Source of the DNA: an uncultured Clostridia bacterium
GTDB taxonomy: Bacteria; Bacillota; Clostridia; Christensenellales; Aristaeellaceae
Reading direction: 5' to 3'
Assembly (NCBI GenBank): GCA_934636105.1
Contig: CAKTZR010000010.1
Span: 1 to 64,000 of the forward strand
Length of the DNA stretch: 64,000 bases
Position 1 is the first letter of the stretch. Each line of letters begins with the position of its first letter. The notes below the pieces were generated by a model that did not search any database, was not told the origin of the DNA, and was given only the letters and a program-made list of their open reading frames with translations. Positions 50,592 through 59,599 of the stretch are shown in pieces. Made by a program: the position numbers and the translations under genes.

Positions 50592-52496
50592 TTACTCGGC
50601 CACGGTCGCGTAGAGGATGGCCTGCTGGAAATCCCAGAAGGAATCCTGGGTGTAGTTCTCAAGCCAATCCGGATAAACGGTGATGTAGATGTTGGAGTAG
50701 AGCGGGATCTGCGGGAGCAGCTCGTTCCACAGCATCTGGAAGCCCTTCCAGTAGGTCATGTACAGGGAGGTGTTGTCGGAATCCACGCCGTAAACCATGT
50801 TCATGGAGAGCGCGTCCATCGTCTCGTTGTACAGACGGTTCAGGTTGTAGCCCTGAGCAACCATATCCGGATCGAGCGTCCACTCGTAGGACTGATCGTA
50901 AGCCGGGGTGAAGTTGTTGGCCAGGTTGAACATGCCGTAGGTCGGGACGGCGTACTTGTCGCCCTGAGAAGCGTCGCGATAGTAGTAGTTGAGCAGCTCG
51001 GTGAAGGTCATCACGTTCTGGTTGATCTTCATGCCGGCCTCAGCGGTCTGCGGGCCCTGAGCGAGCATGACGTTGAGCAGCTCGGAAACCGGGTTGTTCT
51101 CGGAAGAGGACCACTCGATGATCAGCGGCATCAGGATGGTGCCGTCGGCGAGGGTGACGTTGTGCGCATAGGTGCCAGCCTCAACCTCGGTGACCTTCTT
51201 GTAGCGGATTTCGCCGGAGCCATCGACATAGTCGCTGCCGTCGGCGTTGTAAACCCAGCCGTCGGCCTTGAGTTCTTCAACAGCCGCTTCCGGATCATAG
51301 GAATACGGATTCAGGGTCGTCTCCAGCCACTCCTCGGCCTCCTGGTACTGCCACAGGCCGGTGCCGTACATGCCGTTGACAACGCCGCCCCAGCCCTGGC
51401 AGAAGGTGTTCGCAAACTCGTTGCGATCCAGCAGCAGGGCAACCGCGTGACGGACAGCCTCGAACTGGGTCGGGCCGAAGTCACACTGGAAGTTCAGCAT
51501 GCCGTAGCCGGCACGGTCGAACTGCACGTAGTTGAAGCCGCCTTCGGCGATGATGTCCAGAGCGGTGTTGATCTGGTCGCCGTCGGTCACGGTGTCATAG
51601 AAGTTGAAGGCACCGGTCTTGAGCGCGTCGGCCCAGGTCGCGTCCTCGGTCTTGGTGATGACGATCTTCTCGATGCTCGGCTTCTGACCCTCGAAGTTGC
51701 CCGCGTAGTTCGGGTTGATGGTCAGGGTCGCCTGCAGGGAGCCCTTATCATACGCAATCAGGTTGTACGGACCGGCGGAAACGCGATCCTCACCCGCGTT
51801 GAAGCGGGCGTACTCCAGCTGCTTGCCCACGCCGTCCTTGGTGAAGTCGCCGGCGATGTAGCAGCCCTCGCCGTCATCCTTCAGCTCGACAGCGTCGCCC
51901 AGCCAGTACTTGATGGAGAGCGGCTGCAGCTCGATGTAGCGCAGGTCGTAGAAGTACGGAATCTTGTCCGCGACGATGGTCACGGAGAAGGTGTAATCGT
52001 CGATCAGGCGGATGCCGGAAACCGCAGTCGCGGCGCCGTCATAGTACTCCTGGCCGCCGACATAGGTCAAATAGCCGGTCAGCTTCGCGCCGACATCCAT
52101 CGCGACCTTGGAGCAGGAGAAGACTTCGGCCCACAGATAATCCGCAGCCTTGATTTCTTCGCCGTTGTTGTAGGTCAGGCCCTCGTTGATGGTGACGGTG
52201 AACGTCTTGCTGCCATCCGGGTTGACCACAGACTCGATGTTGTTGGCGATGGTCGGGTTGACGACATATTCGCCGCCCTGATTCGTGGTGGTGACCGTGT
52301 AATCGTTGGTCAGATTACGGATCATCTTGTCGGTGGCATTGTTGGTCCACCAGGAATCCGGCGCGAAGTCGCCGCCGATTTCGGTGGAAGAACCATACAC
52401 GATGGTTCCCTTCTCAGACGTGCCCTCGGCAAACGCCATCGCGCCCGCAGAAACGAGCATGGCGGCCGCCAGAAGCATGGAAAGAAGCTTCTTCAT
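50592..52496 (-). CDS. oppA: Peptide-type ABC transporter substrate-binding protein (SBP family 5)
   Basis: The 634-residue secreted binding protein has a signal peptide (cleavage near AMAFA, residue ~23) and no lipobox cysteine, unlike most Gram-positive OppA. Family-5 signatures include KTFTVTINEGLTYNNGEEIKAADYLWA, DRVSAGPYNLIAYDKG, FEAVRHAVALLLDRNEFANTFCQGWGG and the C-terminal LLPQIPLYSNIYITVYPDWLENY. It delivers peptides or similar ligands to OppBC. Without a lipid anchor it must be retained in another way, and the propeller on OppC is an obvious candidate docking site (inference). Confidence 0.93.
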   Translation of the reverse strand: MKKLLSMLLAAAMLVSAGAMAFAEGTSEKGTIVYGSSTEIGGDFAPDSWWTNNATDKMIRNLTNDYTVTTTNQGGEYVVNPTIANNIESVVNPDGSKTFTVTINEGLTYNNGEEIKAADYLWAEVFSCSKVAMDVGAKLTGYLTYVGGQEYYDGAATAVSGIRLIDDYTFSVTIVADKIPYFYDLRYIELQPLSIKYWLGDAVELKDDGEGCYIAGDFTKDGVGKQLEYARFNAGEDRVSAGPYNLIAYDKGSLQATLTINPNYAGNFEGQKPSIEKIVITKTEDATWADALKTGAFNFYDTVTDGDQINTALDIIAEGGFNYVQFDRAGYGMLNFQCDFGPTQFEAVRHAVALLLDRNEFANTFCQGWGGVVNGMYGTGLWQYQEAEEWLETTLNPYSYDPEAAVEELKADGWVYNADGSDYVDGSGEIRYKKVTEVEAGTYAHNVTLADGTILMPLIIEWSSSENNPVSELLNVMLAQGPQTAEAGMKINQNVMTFTELLNYYYRDASQGDKYAVPTYGMFNLANNFTPAYDQSYEWTLDPDMVAQGYNLNRLYNETMDALSMNMVYGVDSDNTSLYMTYWKGFQMLWNELLPQIPLYSNIYITVYPDWLENYTQDSFWDFQQAILYATVAE

Positions 52497-52601
52497 GGAT
52501 ACATCCTCCCTGAAAAATTTTTATATTTCGCCCGCAGCACATTCTGCGTCAAAATATCGCGTGAAAACGGCCCTCACAGGACCCGCTGGGTAAACAACAT
52601 T

Positions 52602-52630
52602 ACTATACACTGTTTTTTGATTTCTGTCAA
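52602..52630 (-). promoter_or_regulatory. Promoter of the opp operon
   Basis: On the minus strand TTGACA (52630-52625), 17-base spacer, TATAGT (52607-52602), about 100 bases before oppA. Confidence 0.88.
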
Positions 52631-52670
52631 TCTTACCGACGGTTTTCAGCAGGATTTAACAATCGTTTTT

Positions 52671-53690
52671 TTACGCTTTCTGCGCGCCGGCTTCCAGAAT
52701 TTTGCGCCACGTTTCCTCCGTCACGGGGATTCCGTTTTCGCGGTTCTTCGCGCGGGTCTTGTCAAGCCCCTCGCCCGGCGCGTGTACGCCGCGGCCGCCC
52801 TCGATCGGCGGCAGGCTGTGCAGGAAGGAGACAGTCTCCTCCATCTGCGCCTGAACGGCCTGCATGTCCACGACCGCCGCCGGATGAATCGCGATGAACA
52901 CCTGGCTCATGCCCTTTTCGCCGTCGGCGGGCAGGCCGATGACGCGGCTCGTGCGCCCCGCAGAGAGCATCGACGCACACAAATCCAGCATGATGGAAAG
53001 CGCGCTTCCCTTCCACATCGCCATCGGCATCATCTTGCCGCTTTCGCAGATCTTCTTCGGGTCGCAGGTGGGGTTGCCTTCCATGTCGTAGCCGCAGGGC
53101 GTGTCGAGCATTTTGCCCTCCTGCGCCATGATTTCCAGCTTGCCGTAGGCATACTGGCTCACCGCCATATCCATCACCAGGCTGCCCTTGTCGCGCGGGA
53201 TGGCGAAGGTGATCGGGTTGTTGCCCGTGGAGGGCTCCAGCGTGCCCCATGCCGTCAGGTTCATGCAGGTGTTGGTGAAGCAGATACCCATCAGCCCTGC
53301 GTCCGCCATCATCAGGCCGTATCGGCCCGCGCGCAGCCAATGGCTGTTGTTGCGCAGGGCGACGCAGGCAATGCCGTGTTCCTTCGCCAGCTCGATGGCG
53401 CGCTTTGTCATCTGCTCGGCAATCAGCGGGCCGACGCCGAAGTGCGCGTCATAGACCTCCAGCGCGCCAAAGCCGCCGACCTTCTCCGCCGCCGTCACGC
53501 TCGGGTCGCAGATGCCGCTTTCCATGTCGCTGATGTAGCGCGGATAGCGGTTCATGCCGTGGCTGTAAATGCCGTCCAGCGAGTTGCCCGCAAAAATTTC
53601 GGCAAAGTGCTTTGCGTTTTCTGCGTTCATAAAGCGGCTCAGGCCCTTCGCCATCTCGCGAACGGCCTCGTCATAGGAAACGTAAATCAT
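52671..53690 (-). CDS. Malate/L-lactate dehydrogenase-family oxidoreductase (YiaK-like)
   Basis: The 339-residue protein belongs to the Ldh_2 family of NAD(P)-dependent 2-oxo-acid reductases: SLDGIYSHGMNRYPRYISDM, ALRNNSHWLRAGRYGLMMADAG, GICFTNTCMNLTAWG, GNNPITFAIP and a C-terminal VFIAIHPA. The NNSHWLRAGRYG form resembles 2,3-diketo-L-gulonate reductase YiaK more than ureidoglycolate or sulfolactate dehydrogenases, but specificity is not certain. Its unit starts independently; it lies upstream of the opp promoter in the same direction with about 40 bases between its stop and the -35. No sugar-acid pathway genes are nearby. Confidence 0.88.
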   Translation of the reverse strand: MIYVSYDEAVREMAKGLSRFMNAENAKHFAEIFAGNSLDGIYSHGMNRYPRYISDMESGICDPSVTAAEKVGGFGALEVYDAHFGVGPLIAEQMTKRAIELAKEHGIACVALRNNSHWLRAGRYGLMMADAGLMGICFTNTCMNLTAWGTLEPSTGNNPITFAIPRDKGSLVMDMAVSQYAYGKLEIMAQEGKMLDTPCGYDMEGNPTCDPKKICESGKMMPMAMWKGSALSIMLDLCASMLSAGRTSRVIGLPADGEKGMSQVFIAIHPAAVVDMQAVQAQMEETVSFLHSLPPIEGGRGVHAPGEGLDKTRAKNRENGIPVTEETWRKILEAGAQKA

Positions 53691-53768
53691 GGGGATTTAT
53701 CCTCCTCGTCTGTTGTGATGCCTTTGTTTTTCGCGGCAAAGCTTCGTTTTTCCTGCCGCGCGGCGCTG

Positions 53769-54488
53769 TCAATTCCTGCTTGAGCGTTTCTTTTGGGGTA
53801 CGATGCGGCGCACGAATTTGAGCAGCGCTTCTTCAATCTGCGCGCTGTATTTCATCGCGAGCACGAAAACCAGAAGCCCGATAACGCCGATGACCGCCCA
53901 CGCCCAAATCGGCAGGCTGATCGAGCCGCTGCCCAGCAGCGCCGCAACAATCAACCCCCACGGCCTGCCCAGCGCCATGATGACGACGAACCGTCCGAGC
54001 GGAATGTTGGTCAGCCCCGCCAGCATGCAGAGCGCATCGTCCGGAAAGAACGGAAACAGCATCGTCAAAAACAGAAACATATCCTGCTTTTCTTCGATGA
54101 TCGGCAGGTACTTGTCCATTACGCCCTTGTCCAGAAAGCGCTGCACCGCGCTGTGCCCCAGCGCCCGCGCCGCCAGAAACACGATCACCGACCCGACGAC
54201 CACCGCCAGCACGCCCAAAATCATCGCCGGCCAGAAGCCCAGCGCCAGCGCGCCCGCCATCATCGAAATGTTACTGGGAATCGGCGCGATGATGACCGTC
54301 ATCATTTGCAGCGCAAAATACACCAGCCCGGCCCACATGCCCGCACCCGCGATCACCTCGCGAAGCGCATCCACCGAGTTGATTTTTTCAAAAAATCCGT
54401 TCTTCCAAAGCGCATAGCCGCCCGCCGCCAAAACCGCGGCAATCACCAGCACAATCAGAAGAATGCGGATAATCTTCTTAGAGTTCAT
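53769..54488 (-). CDS. TVP38/TMEM64 (VTT/DedA-superfamily) membrane protein
   Basis: The 239-residue protein has about six hydrophobic segments and the VTT-domain pattern: MWAGLVYFALQMMTVIIAPIPSN, ALGFWPAMILGVLAVVVGSVIVFLAARALG, FPFFPDDALCMLAGLTNIPLGRFVVIMALGRPWG. VTT/DedA proteins are lipid scramblase- or transporter-like; some flip undecaprenyl phosphate or phospholipids. The molecular substrate here is unknown. The gene is bordered upstream by repeat B2 and starts independently of the PIG-V gene. Confidence 0.88.
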   Translation of the reverse strand: MNSKKIIRILLIVLVIAAVLAAGGYALWKNGFFEKINSVDALREVIAGAGMWAGLVYFALQMMTVIIAPIPSNISMMAGALALGFWPAMILGVLAVVVGSVIVFLAARALGHSAVQRFLDKGVMDKYLPIIEEKQDMFLFLTMLFPFFPDDALCMLAGLTNIPLGRFVVIMALGRPWGLIVAALLGSGSISLPIWAWAVIGVIGLLVFVLAMKYSAQIEEALLKFVRRIVPQKKRSSRN

Positions 54489-54492
54489 GGTT

Positions 54493-54626
54493 TAACTCCT
54501 TCCGTCACGACTTCGTCGTGCCACCTCCCTCGAAGATGGAGGCTTTTGGTATAAGCTGCCTGAATCGTAAGGATAAAGGCTCCCTCTCCGAGGGAGCTGT
54601 CAGCGAAGCTGACTGAAGGAGTTATA
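54493..54626. repeat. MITE-like palindromic intergenic element, copy B2
   Basis: Ends are inverted versions of one another (aactccttccgtcacgac at the left, tgactgaaggagtt at the right), with CTCCCTC/GAGGGAG inside. The right end supplies the stop codon of the PIG-V-like gene. Confidence 0.8.
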
Positions 54627-55896
54627 ACACCGCGACCGCAATCGTATAGCCCCACGTGAACACAACCAGCAGCGCCGCGCAAACGCCCAGCCCGACGGCA
54701 TGCGCCGCGTTGCTTTTGAGCGTCTGTGCCTGCATCATCGGCAGCGCCGCCAGCGCGTAGAGATACCGCGCGCCGGAAAGCAGCCACGTCGGGGCCAGCA
54801 CCACGGCCACATACACAAAGCTGTACGCCGCCAAATCAAACGGCAGTTTCTTCTGCTTTGCCGCCAGCAGGATGTAGATATACCCCATTGCCAGCAGCTG
54901 AAAGCCCCATGTGAACAGCCAATCGTCGTCCCCATAGGTGGAAATGAGATAGTGAACGGTGTTCGCCGTCGAATTCCAGAACGAGCCGGGCTGCTGATAC
55001 CAGTTGACCTTCTGATAGAGCAGATACATCATCGGGTCGCCCGTCACCGCCCAGTTGATGCCCCAATAGATGAACAGGCCGCAGAAAACAAGGCCCACCT
55101 GCGCCAGACAGCGCAAGACCGCTTTCGGCTGAATCCCTTCTTTCGGGATGCGCGCCAGAAACGCGATGATGAACAGCCCGGAGACGATCACCCCCGGCAT
55201 GCGCGTCAGCGCGCTGGCCATGCCGCAGAACGCCGCCAGCCACGGATGGCCGCGCCGGAGCAGGCAGACCGCCGCCAGCGTCAGCGCGATGAACAGTGCC
55301 TCCGTGTACGCGCACGCGAGAAACACGCTCATCGGGTTGAGCAGAAAATACGCGACCGCCAGCCACGCCCCACGCCGCCCCAGGTGCATATTCGTCCAAT
55401 CAAACAGCAGCGCGGCGCTGATCCCGGCGCAGAGCAGCGAAACCAGCGTTCCGGCCGCAAACAGATTGCCGCCCGTAAAAACGGAAAACACGCGCGTCAC
55501 CGCCGGATACAGCGGGAAAAACACCAGCCGAAGCCGCTCGTCACCGACGCTGGTGTAGCCGTCCTTCGCAATGCCCAGATAATGCCGCACATCCCAATGC
55601 GTCCAGAGCGCTTCAAAGGACTGAAAAAATGAATCCGTTCCGCCGCTTCTTCTGTAAAAGCCATACGCCAGCGCGTACAGCAGCAGGCGGCTCAAGATTG
55701 CCGCCGCGGCGGCCAGCGCCATATCCCGCCAAAGCGGCGGAGTTTGAAACGGTTCTTTCGCCAAGCCCGACGCGCTTTCCTGCCCGCGCATCACACGGGG
55801 CAGTCGAAGACATAGGCAAACGCCGCAAACGCCCATCAAAATCACGGACGTTGCGGCGGCTGTCATTTGTAAAAGATTGGATAGCGCATCACTCAT
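54622..55896 (-). CDS. PIG-V/Gpi18-like mannosyltransferase (GT-C membrane enzyme)
   Basis: The 424-residue protein has about ten membrane segments. The first outer loop carries the family motif ALWTHWDVRHYLGIAKDGYT, followed by LRLVFFPLYPAVTRV, PMSVFLACAYTEALFIALTLAAV and FCGMASALTRMPGVI. PIG-V-like bacterial proteins are predicted to transfer mannose or another hexose from a polyprenyl-phosphate donor outside the membrane. It is fourth in the cdaA operon, ten bases after the coiled-coil membrane protein gene. Whether c-di-AMP synthesis and this glycosyl transfer are functionally linked is unknown. Confidence 0.85.
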   Translation of the reverse strand: MSDALSNLLQMTAAATSVILMGVCGVCLCLRLPRVMRGQESASGLAKEPFQTPPLWRDMALAAAAAILSRLLLYALAYGFYRRSGGTDSFFQSFEALWTHWDVRHYLGIAKDGYTSVGDERLRLVFFPLYPAVTRVFSVFTGGNLFAAGTLVSLLCAGISAALLFDWTNMHLGRRGAWLAVAYFLLNPMSVFLACAYTEALFIALTLAAVCLLRRGHPWLAAFCGMASALTRMPGVIVSGLFIIAFLARIPKEGIQPKAVLRCLAQVGLVFCGLFIYWGINWAVTGDPMMYLLYQKVNWYQQPGSFWNSTANTVHYLISTYGDDDWLFTWGFQLLAMGYIYILLAAKQKKLPFDLAAYSFVYVAVVLAPTWLLSGARYLYALAALPMMQAQTLKSNAAHAVGLGVCAALLVVFTWGYTIAVAVL

Positions 55897-55906
55897 GCTG
55901 TATACC

Positions 55907-57148
55907 TCAACGCTTGCGCTTTCCGTTTTTCTGCGGAATTTTCGCCGGACGATAGGCCTCGTCCTTGCTCACGCGCGGCGGCAGGGCGTTGATCCCGGCA
56001 ATTTCGCTGGTCTCGTCCTCCTCCATCATCTTCGCCACGCGGCTCATGATGCTCTTTTTCGGCTTTTTCGCCTGCTCGGCAGCCTGCTGCACCTGCGGCC
56101 ACTGGGGCGGGTCGGGCAGCTGCTCCACCGTTTCGCCGGAGACATAATCGCTGTATGTCTTTGGCTTCGCCTGCGCGGCTCTGCGGCGGCGCGGCGCGTT
56201 TTCCGCTTCCGGCTGCACGGCTTCATTTTGGGCGGCCTGACGTGCCATTTCCGCGTCATAAGCCGCTTTTTCCTGCTGATAACGCGCCATATCCAGCTCA
56301 TATTGTGCCTTTTGGCGCTCATATTCGGCCAGTTGACGCTGATATTCCTCCTGCGCCAGCCGTTGTTGTTCGGCTTCGTAGGCTTTCTGCTGCGCGATGC
56401 GCTGCTGCTCCGCTTCGTAGGCTTTCCGCTCGGCAATACGACGCTGTTCTTCCTCGTAGGCCTTTTGCTGCGCGATGCGGCGCTGTTCGGCTTCCCTTGC
56501 GGCGCGTTCGGCTTCGGCTTTCTGCCGCGCTTCCTCGGCCATCTGCTGCTGCCATGCGGCGATTTCCGCGCGGCGGCGCTCCACCTCGGCCGCGCCCGGC
56601 CCTTCGGCATGCACGGCGGAATAGCGCTGGGTGCTGGCCAGATCATCCCGCTCGCCCGTCTTCGCGCCGTACCGCATGCCGGGGTATGCGCCCAGCTCCT
56701 CGTCCGGCACGCTCTGCGCGCGCTGCAAGACCTCCTGCGCCTGCTGCTCGTCCATCTGCGGCCGCTCGAGCGGAAGCCATTGTTCCTCCCGTTCGTCTTC
56801 AAAGGCCGCTTCCGGTTCGTCCTCAACGGGCTGCATCTTCTGCGTCGCGCCGCCGTCCGCCGCGTGCTTTTTGCGTTTTCCCTTTTCTTCTTCCTCCGGT
56901 TCGGGCAGATGCAGGAATCGGCGCGCCCGCTTGGCCCACAGGTGATACGGCTGCCAGCGAATCAGCCAGACAAGCCAATCGATCACAAGCCCCGCCGCGA
57001 GGATCACGACGACAATCCATATCCAGTTTTTGCCCAGAAATTCCAGCAGGGTCGTGTGGTCGGTGGTAAACAAGGCCCACAGGCTGTTGACCAGCGCGCG
57101 CACCCAGCTCATCAGCACGTTAAACAGCGAATCTGCGAGTGTTCCCAT
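55907..57148 (-). CDS. Membrane protein with long repeat-containing coiled coil (cdaA operon)
   Basis: The 413-residue protein has a hydrophobic stretch (about 45-65), then a cytoplasmic tail that is acidic up to ~140. Residues about 200-310 are an Ala/Glu/Gln/Lys/Arg-rich region with four 13-residue repeats of the type EAEQQRIAQQKAY, then YERQKAQYELDMARYQQEKAAY, surely a long helix or coiled coil. The end is basic. I recognise no family. It lies 12 bases after the cdaR gene and 10 before the PIG-V-like gene, so it is part of the c-di-AMP operon and could scaffold those membrane proteins (inference). Confidence 0.72.
   Translation of the reverse strand: MGTLADSLFNVLMSWVRALVNSLWALFTTDHTTLLEFLGKNWIWIVVVILAAGLVIDWLVWLIRWQPYHLWAKRARRFLHLPEPEEEEKGKRKKHAADGGATQKMQPVEDEPEAAFEDEREEQWLPLERPQMDEQQAQEVLQRAQSVPDEELGAYPGMRYGAKTGERDDLASTQRYSAVHAEGPGAAEVERRRAEIAAWQQQMAEEARQKAEAERAAREAEQRRIAQQKAYEEEQRRIAERKAYEAEQQRIAQQKAYEAEQQRLAQEEYQRQLAEYERQKAQYELDMARYQQEKAAYDAEMARQAAQNEAVQPEAENAPRRRRAAQAKPKTYSDYVSGETVEQLPDPPQWPQVQQAAEQAKKPKKSIMSRVAKMMEEDETSEIAGINALPPRVSKDEAYRPAKIPQKNGKRKR
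56345..56500 (-). repeat. 39-bp tandem repeats coding 13-residue helical units
   Basis: Four imperfect 39-base units, each coding a sequence like EAEQQRIAQQKAY, in the coiled-coil gene. The unit is a multiple of three, so copy-number change keeps the frame. Confidence 0.85.
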
Positions 57149-57160
57149 GTTGCCTCCGTT

Positions 57161-58489
57161 TTATGGCTTTGCGCGCAGCGTGACGGTCACTTCCGGCGAA
57201 CCGAGCGCGCAGGTGAATTCCGGCGCGTTGTCGATGTGAATCTGCACCGGGAGGGTGTACACGCCTTCCGTCAGGCCGGATACGTCCACAAACAGATGCA
57301 CGTCCGTCCCCGTCAGGTTCTCGATGAAAGCATAGCCGCCCGTTAGCTGCGCGGTCGTGCTGCTCGTGCCGAGCGTGGCGGTCAGGCTGTCGTCCAGCCC
57401 GTCCGCCTCAATCGGCAGGCGGCGCAGCGTGCATTCAATCTGCTTTTCGCTGATGCGCGCGGTCACGCCGATTTCGGTCGGCAGCGTATTTTCAATGCCC
57501 GTCAGCTTCTTGAGCCGGACATAGCCCGTCACGTCCTCCGTCGCGCCCTCGATGTTCAGCGGCGAATCCGTCGTCAGCTCGGAAATCGCATCCAGCACTT
57601 CCTGCCTGGCGGCGACCGGTACGCTGTCCTCCGCCAGTTCGATGGCGGTCAGCTCATACCCCGTGGCGGGCGTGCCGGTGACAAAGCTCTCAGCCTGCAT
57701 CGGCATGTTCTTCATCGGCACAAGCTCGGTTTCCACCACGACGGAATTGGTGATGACGGATTGGTTGGTGACCTCCAGCTTGTCGGATTCGATGGCGTTG
57801 CCCTCCGAATCCTGAAGCTCAATGCTCAAGGCGGTGCGATCCGTCATGCGGCGGTCGCTGAGCGCGGATTGATCCAGCCGCGCCACGACGCGCGCCACGC
57901 TGGCGACAAGCGACTGCGGGCCGGAGATGGAGAGCGTCGTCGGGTCGGTCTTGTAGCTGTCCAGATACATGCCCTCCGGCATCGTCCCGATCATTTCCAA
58001 AACGACGGGCACGCGGCGGGTGATGTAGCGCTCGACATGAACGGTGATGGAGGACGGCTCGCAGGCGACGACCGGGCCGTAGAGCTGGGAAGAATACATC
58101 ACGCTCAGCTCGTTTTCGCCCTCGCCCGTGATCTGGCTCAAATCAAAATGCGGATTATACGACGTGCCGCTGACGCGGTTATAGTTGGCCTGCGTGACCT
58201 CGACCGTCATCTTGACGGCAGGCACGTCTTCCAAAATGTCGTCCATCACGATATAACCGCGGCTCTTGAGCGCCGCGTCGCCCGTGACGCTGACGGCGAC
58301 ATTGGGGAAAATCTTCTGCCGGGTCAGCGTGCCGTCCGAAGCGACCAGCGCGCTCCAGCAGATGATCGCCGCCAGCAGAGAAACGGTGATGAGAAACGGC
58401 TTGCTGGCGACCACCTTTGCAACCATCCGCCGCAGTTTGAGGAACGGGCCGCGTCCCTCAGGCTTTCTTGTCGGCCTGCTGTTCATCAT
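57161..58489 (-). CDS. cdaR: YbbR-domain protein, c-di-AMP synthase regulator
   Basis: About 442 residues: one N-terminal membrane helix (FLITVSLLAAIICWSALV) followed by several extracytoplasmic YbbR repeats (e.g. RRVPVVLEMIGTMPEGMYL, YVRLKKLTGIENTLPTEI, HLFVDVSGLTEGVYTLPVQI). CdaR binds the CdaA cyclase in the membrane and modulates c-di-AMP production. The start at 58489 is fixed by AAAGGAGG ten bases upstream; it overlaps the end of cdaA by 32 bases, the usual coupled order. The glmM gene that often follows is absent; a coiled-coil membrane protein and a PIG-V enzyme follow instead. Confidence 0.92.
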   Translation of the reverse strand: MMNSRPTRKPEGRGPFLKLRRMVAKVVASKPFLITVSLLAAIICWSALVASDGTLTRQKIFPNVAVSVTGDAALKSRGYIVMDDILEDVPAVKMTVEVTQANYNRVSGTSYNPHFDLSQITGEGENELSVMYSSQLYGPVVACEPSSITVHVERYITRRVPVVLEMIGTMPEGMYLDSYKTDPTTLSISGPQSLVASVARVVARLDQSALSDRRMTDRTALSIELQDSEGNAIESDKLEVTNQSVITNSVVVETELVPMKNMPMQAESFVTGTPATGYELTAIELAEDSVPVAARQEVLDAISELTTDSPLNIEGATEDVTGYVRLKKLTGIENTLPTEIGVTARISEKQIECTLRRLPIEADGLDDSLTATLGTSSTTAQLTGGYAFIENLTGTDVHLFVDVSGLTEGVYTLPVQIHIDNAPEFTCALGSPEVTVTLRAKP

Positions 58490-59357
58490 GAGCGCCCTTC
58501 CTCCTTTGCTTGAAGTGGAGCAGCGGCACGCGGGTATCCCTCTCCTGCGTGTCATAAATGCCGTGGAGAATCTGTCTCAGGGAGGCCTCGTCCAGATGGC
58601 GCACCAGTCTTCCGCCCTCGGCCATGGAGATGATGCCCGTCTCCTCGGAGACGATGAACACCTTTGCATCCGAAATTTCGCTCACGCCGAGACCCGCGCG
58701 GTGGCGCGTGCCCAGGTCGCGCCCCACGCCGGTGGTATCCGACAGGCGCAGCAAACAGGCCGCCGCAATCACGCGGTCGCCGCGAACCACCACCGCGCCG
58801 TCGTGCAGCGGGGTATTCGGCTCAAAGATATTTTCAATCAGCGGCTGGGAAATCAGGCCGTCCACATGCGTGCCCGTCGCGATCACATCGTTCAGGCGGA
58901 TCTTGTTTTCGATGACGATCAGCGCGCCAACCTTACGCCGGGCCATATGCTCCAGCGCGAGGATCATTTCGTCGATAATCAGCTCGGTATCGGCTTCCTG
59001 CGTGAGCCTCTGCGACCCGTCGAAGACGCTGTTGTTGCCCAGTTCTTCCAGAATGCGCCGGATTTCGGACTGAAACAGCACGATGAGCAGCACCGGCCCG
59101 GCGTTAATCATCCAGGCCAGCAGCGCATGAATGGTGCGCATGCCGAGCACGTCGCTCAGCCATGTGGCAATCAGCAAAATGATGATACCCTTGATCGTCT
59201 GCGAAACGCGCGTCTGCCGGACGTGGACGAGCAGCTCATAAATAATGATGGTTAGCAGCAGGATATCGATCAGGTCGATCAGGCGCGGCCTGTTGAATAC
59301 GTTCCACAGGATTGCGGATATCTGTTCCCCAATCGCGTTCAAGGCACTTCCTCCCAT
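58458..59357 (-). CDS. cdaA: Diadenylate cyclase CdaA
   Basis: CdaA joins two ATP to give cyclic di-AMP, which controls potassium and osmolyte balance and cell-wall homeostasis. The 299-residue product has three N-terminal membrane helices (about 28-95), then the DAC domain with both catalytic motifs intact, PLHDGAVVV (DGA 186-188) and GTRHRAGLG (RHR 218-220). The C-terminal tail is charged. A TATAAT box lies about 25 bases before the ATG. First gene of a four-gene unit with cdaR, the coiled-coil membrane protein and the PIG-V-like enzyme. Confidence 0.96.
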   Translation of the reverse strand: MGGSALNAIGEQISAILWNVFNRPRLIDLIDILLLTIIIYELLVHVRQTRVSQTIKGIIILLIATWLSDVLGMRTIHALLAWMINAGPVLLIVLFQSEIRRILEELGNNSVFDGSQRLTQEADTELIIDEMILALEHMARRKVGALIVIENKIRLNDVIATGTHVDGLISQPLIENIFEPNTPLHDGAVVVRGDRVIAAACLLRLSDTTGVGRDLGTRHRAGLGVSEISDAKVFIVSEETGIISMAEGGRLVRHLDEASLRQILHGIYDTQERDTRVPLLHFKQRRKGAHDEQQADKKA

Positions 59358-59441
59358 CTATAACGGCATGTGTTTCTATTATACACCATTGTGATTCGTT
59401 CGGACAGGGGCTATCGATTGTTATTTTTGTAAAAATTTGTG

Positions 59442-59543
59442 GGCCTCCTTGAGGGACATCGAATCTGTTGCCGCCAGTGGCGGAAACAAACAGATGAGAT
59501 GCCGAAGGCTGGCACGCCGAAAGGCGTGACTGAAGGAGTTATA
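59442..59543. repeat. MITE-like palindromic intergenic element, copy B3
   Basis: Shares cctccttgagggacat and gtggcggaaacaaacagatg with the inverted interior of copy B1, and the terminal tgactgaaggagttata with copy B2. Confidence 0.75.
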
Positions 59544-59575
59544 AAAATATTCTCCCCCGCATGGGAGGGAGAACA
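59543..59575 (-). terminator. Terminator after the DUF378 gene
   Basis: On the minus strand TTCTCCC...GGGAGAA is followed by TATTTTTAT. Confidence 0.75.
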
Positions 59576-59599
59576 ATTTTTGGATTTCTGCGTTTCAAA

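Noticed and set aside
50376..53783. A 1135-codon open frame on the plus strand opposite oppA and the dehydrogenase
   Set aside because: Mirror of conserved minus-strand genes; no start context, no recognisable domain.
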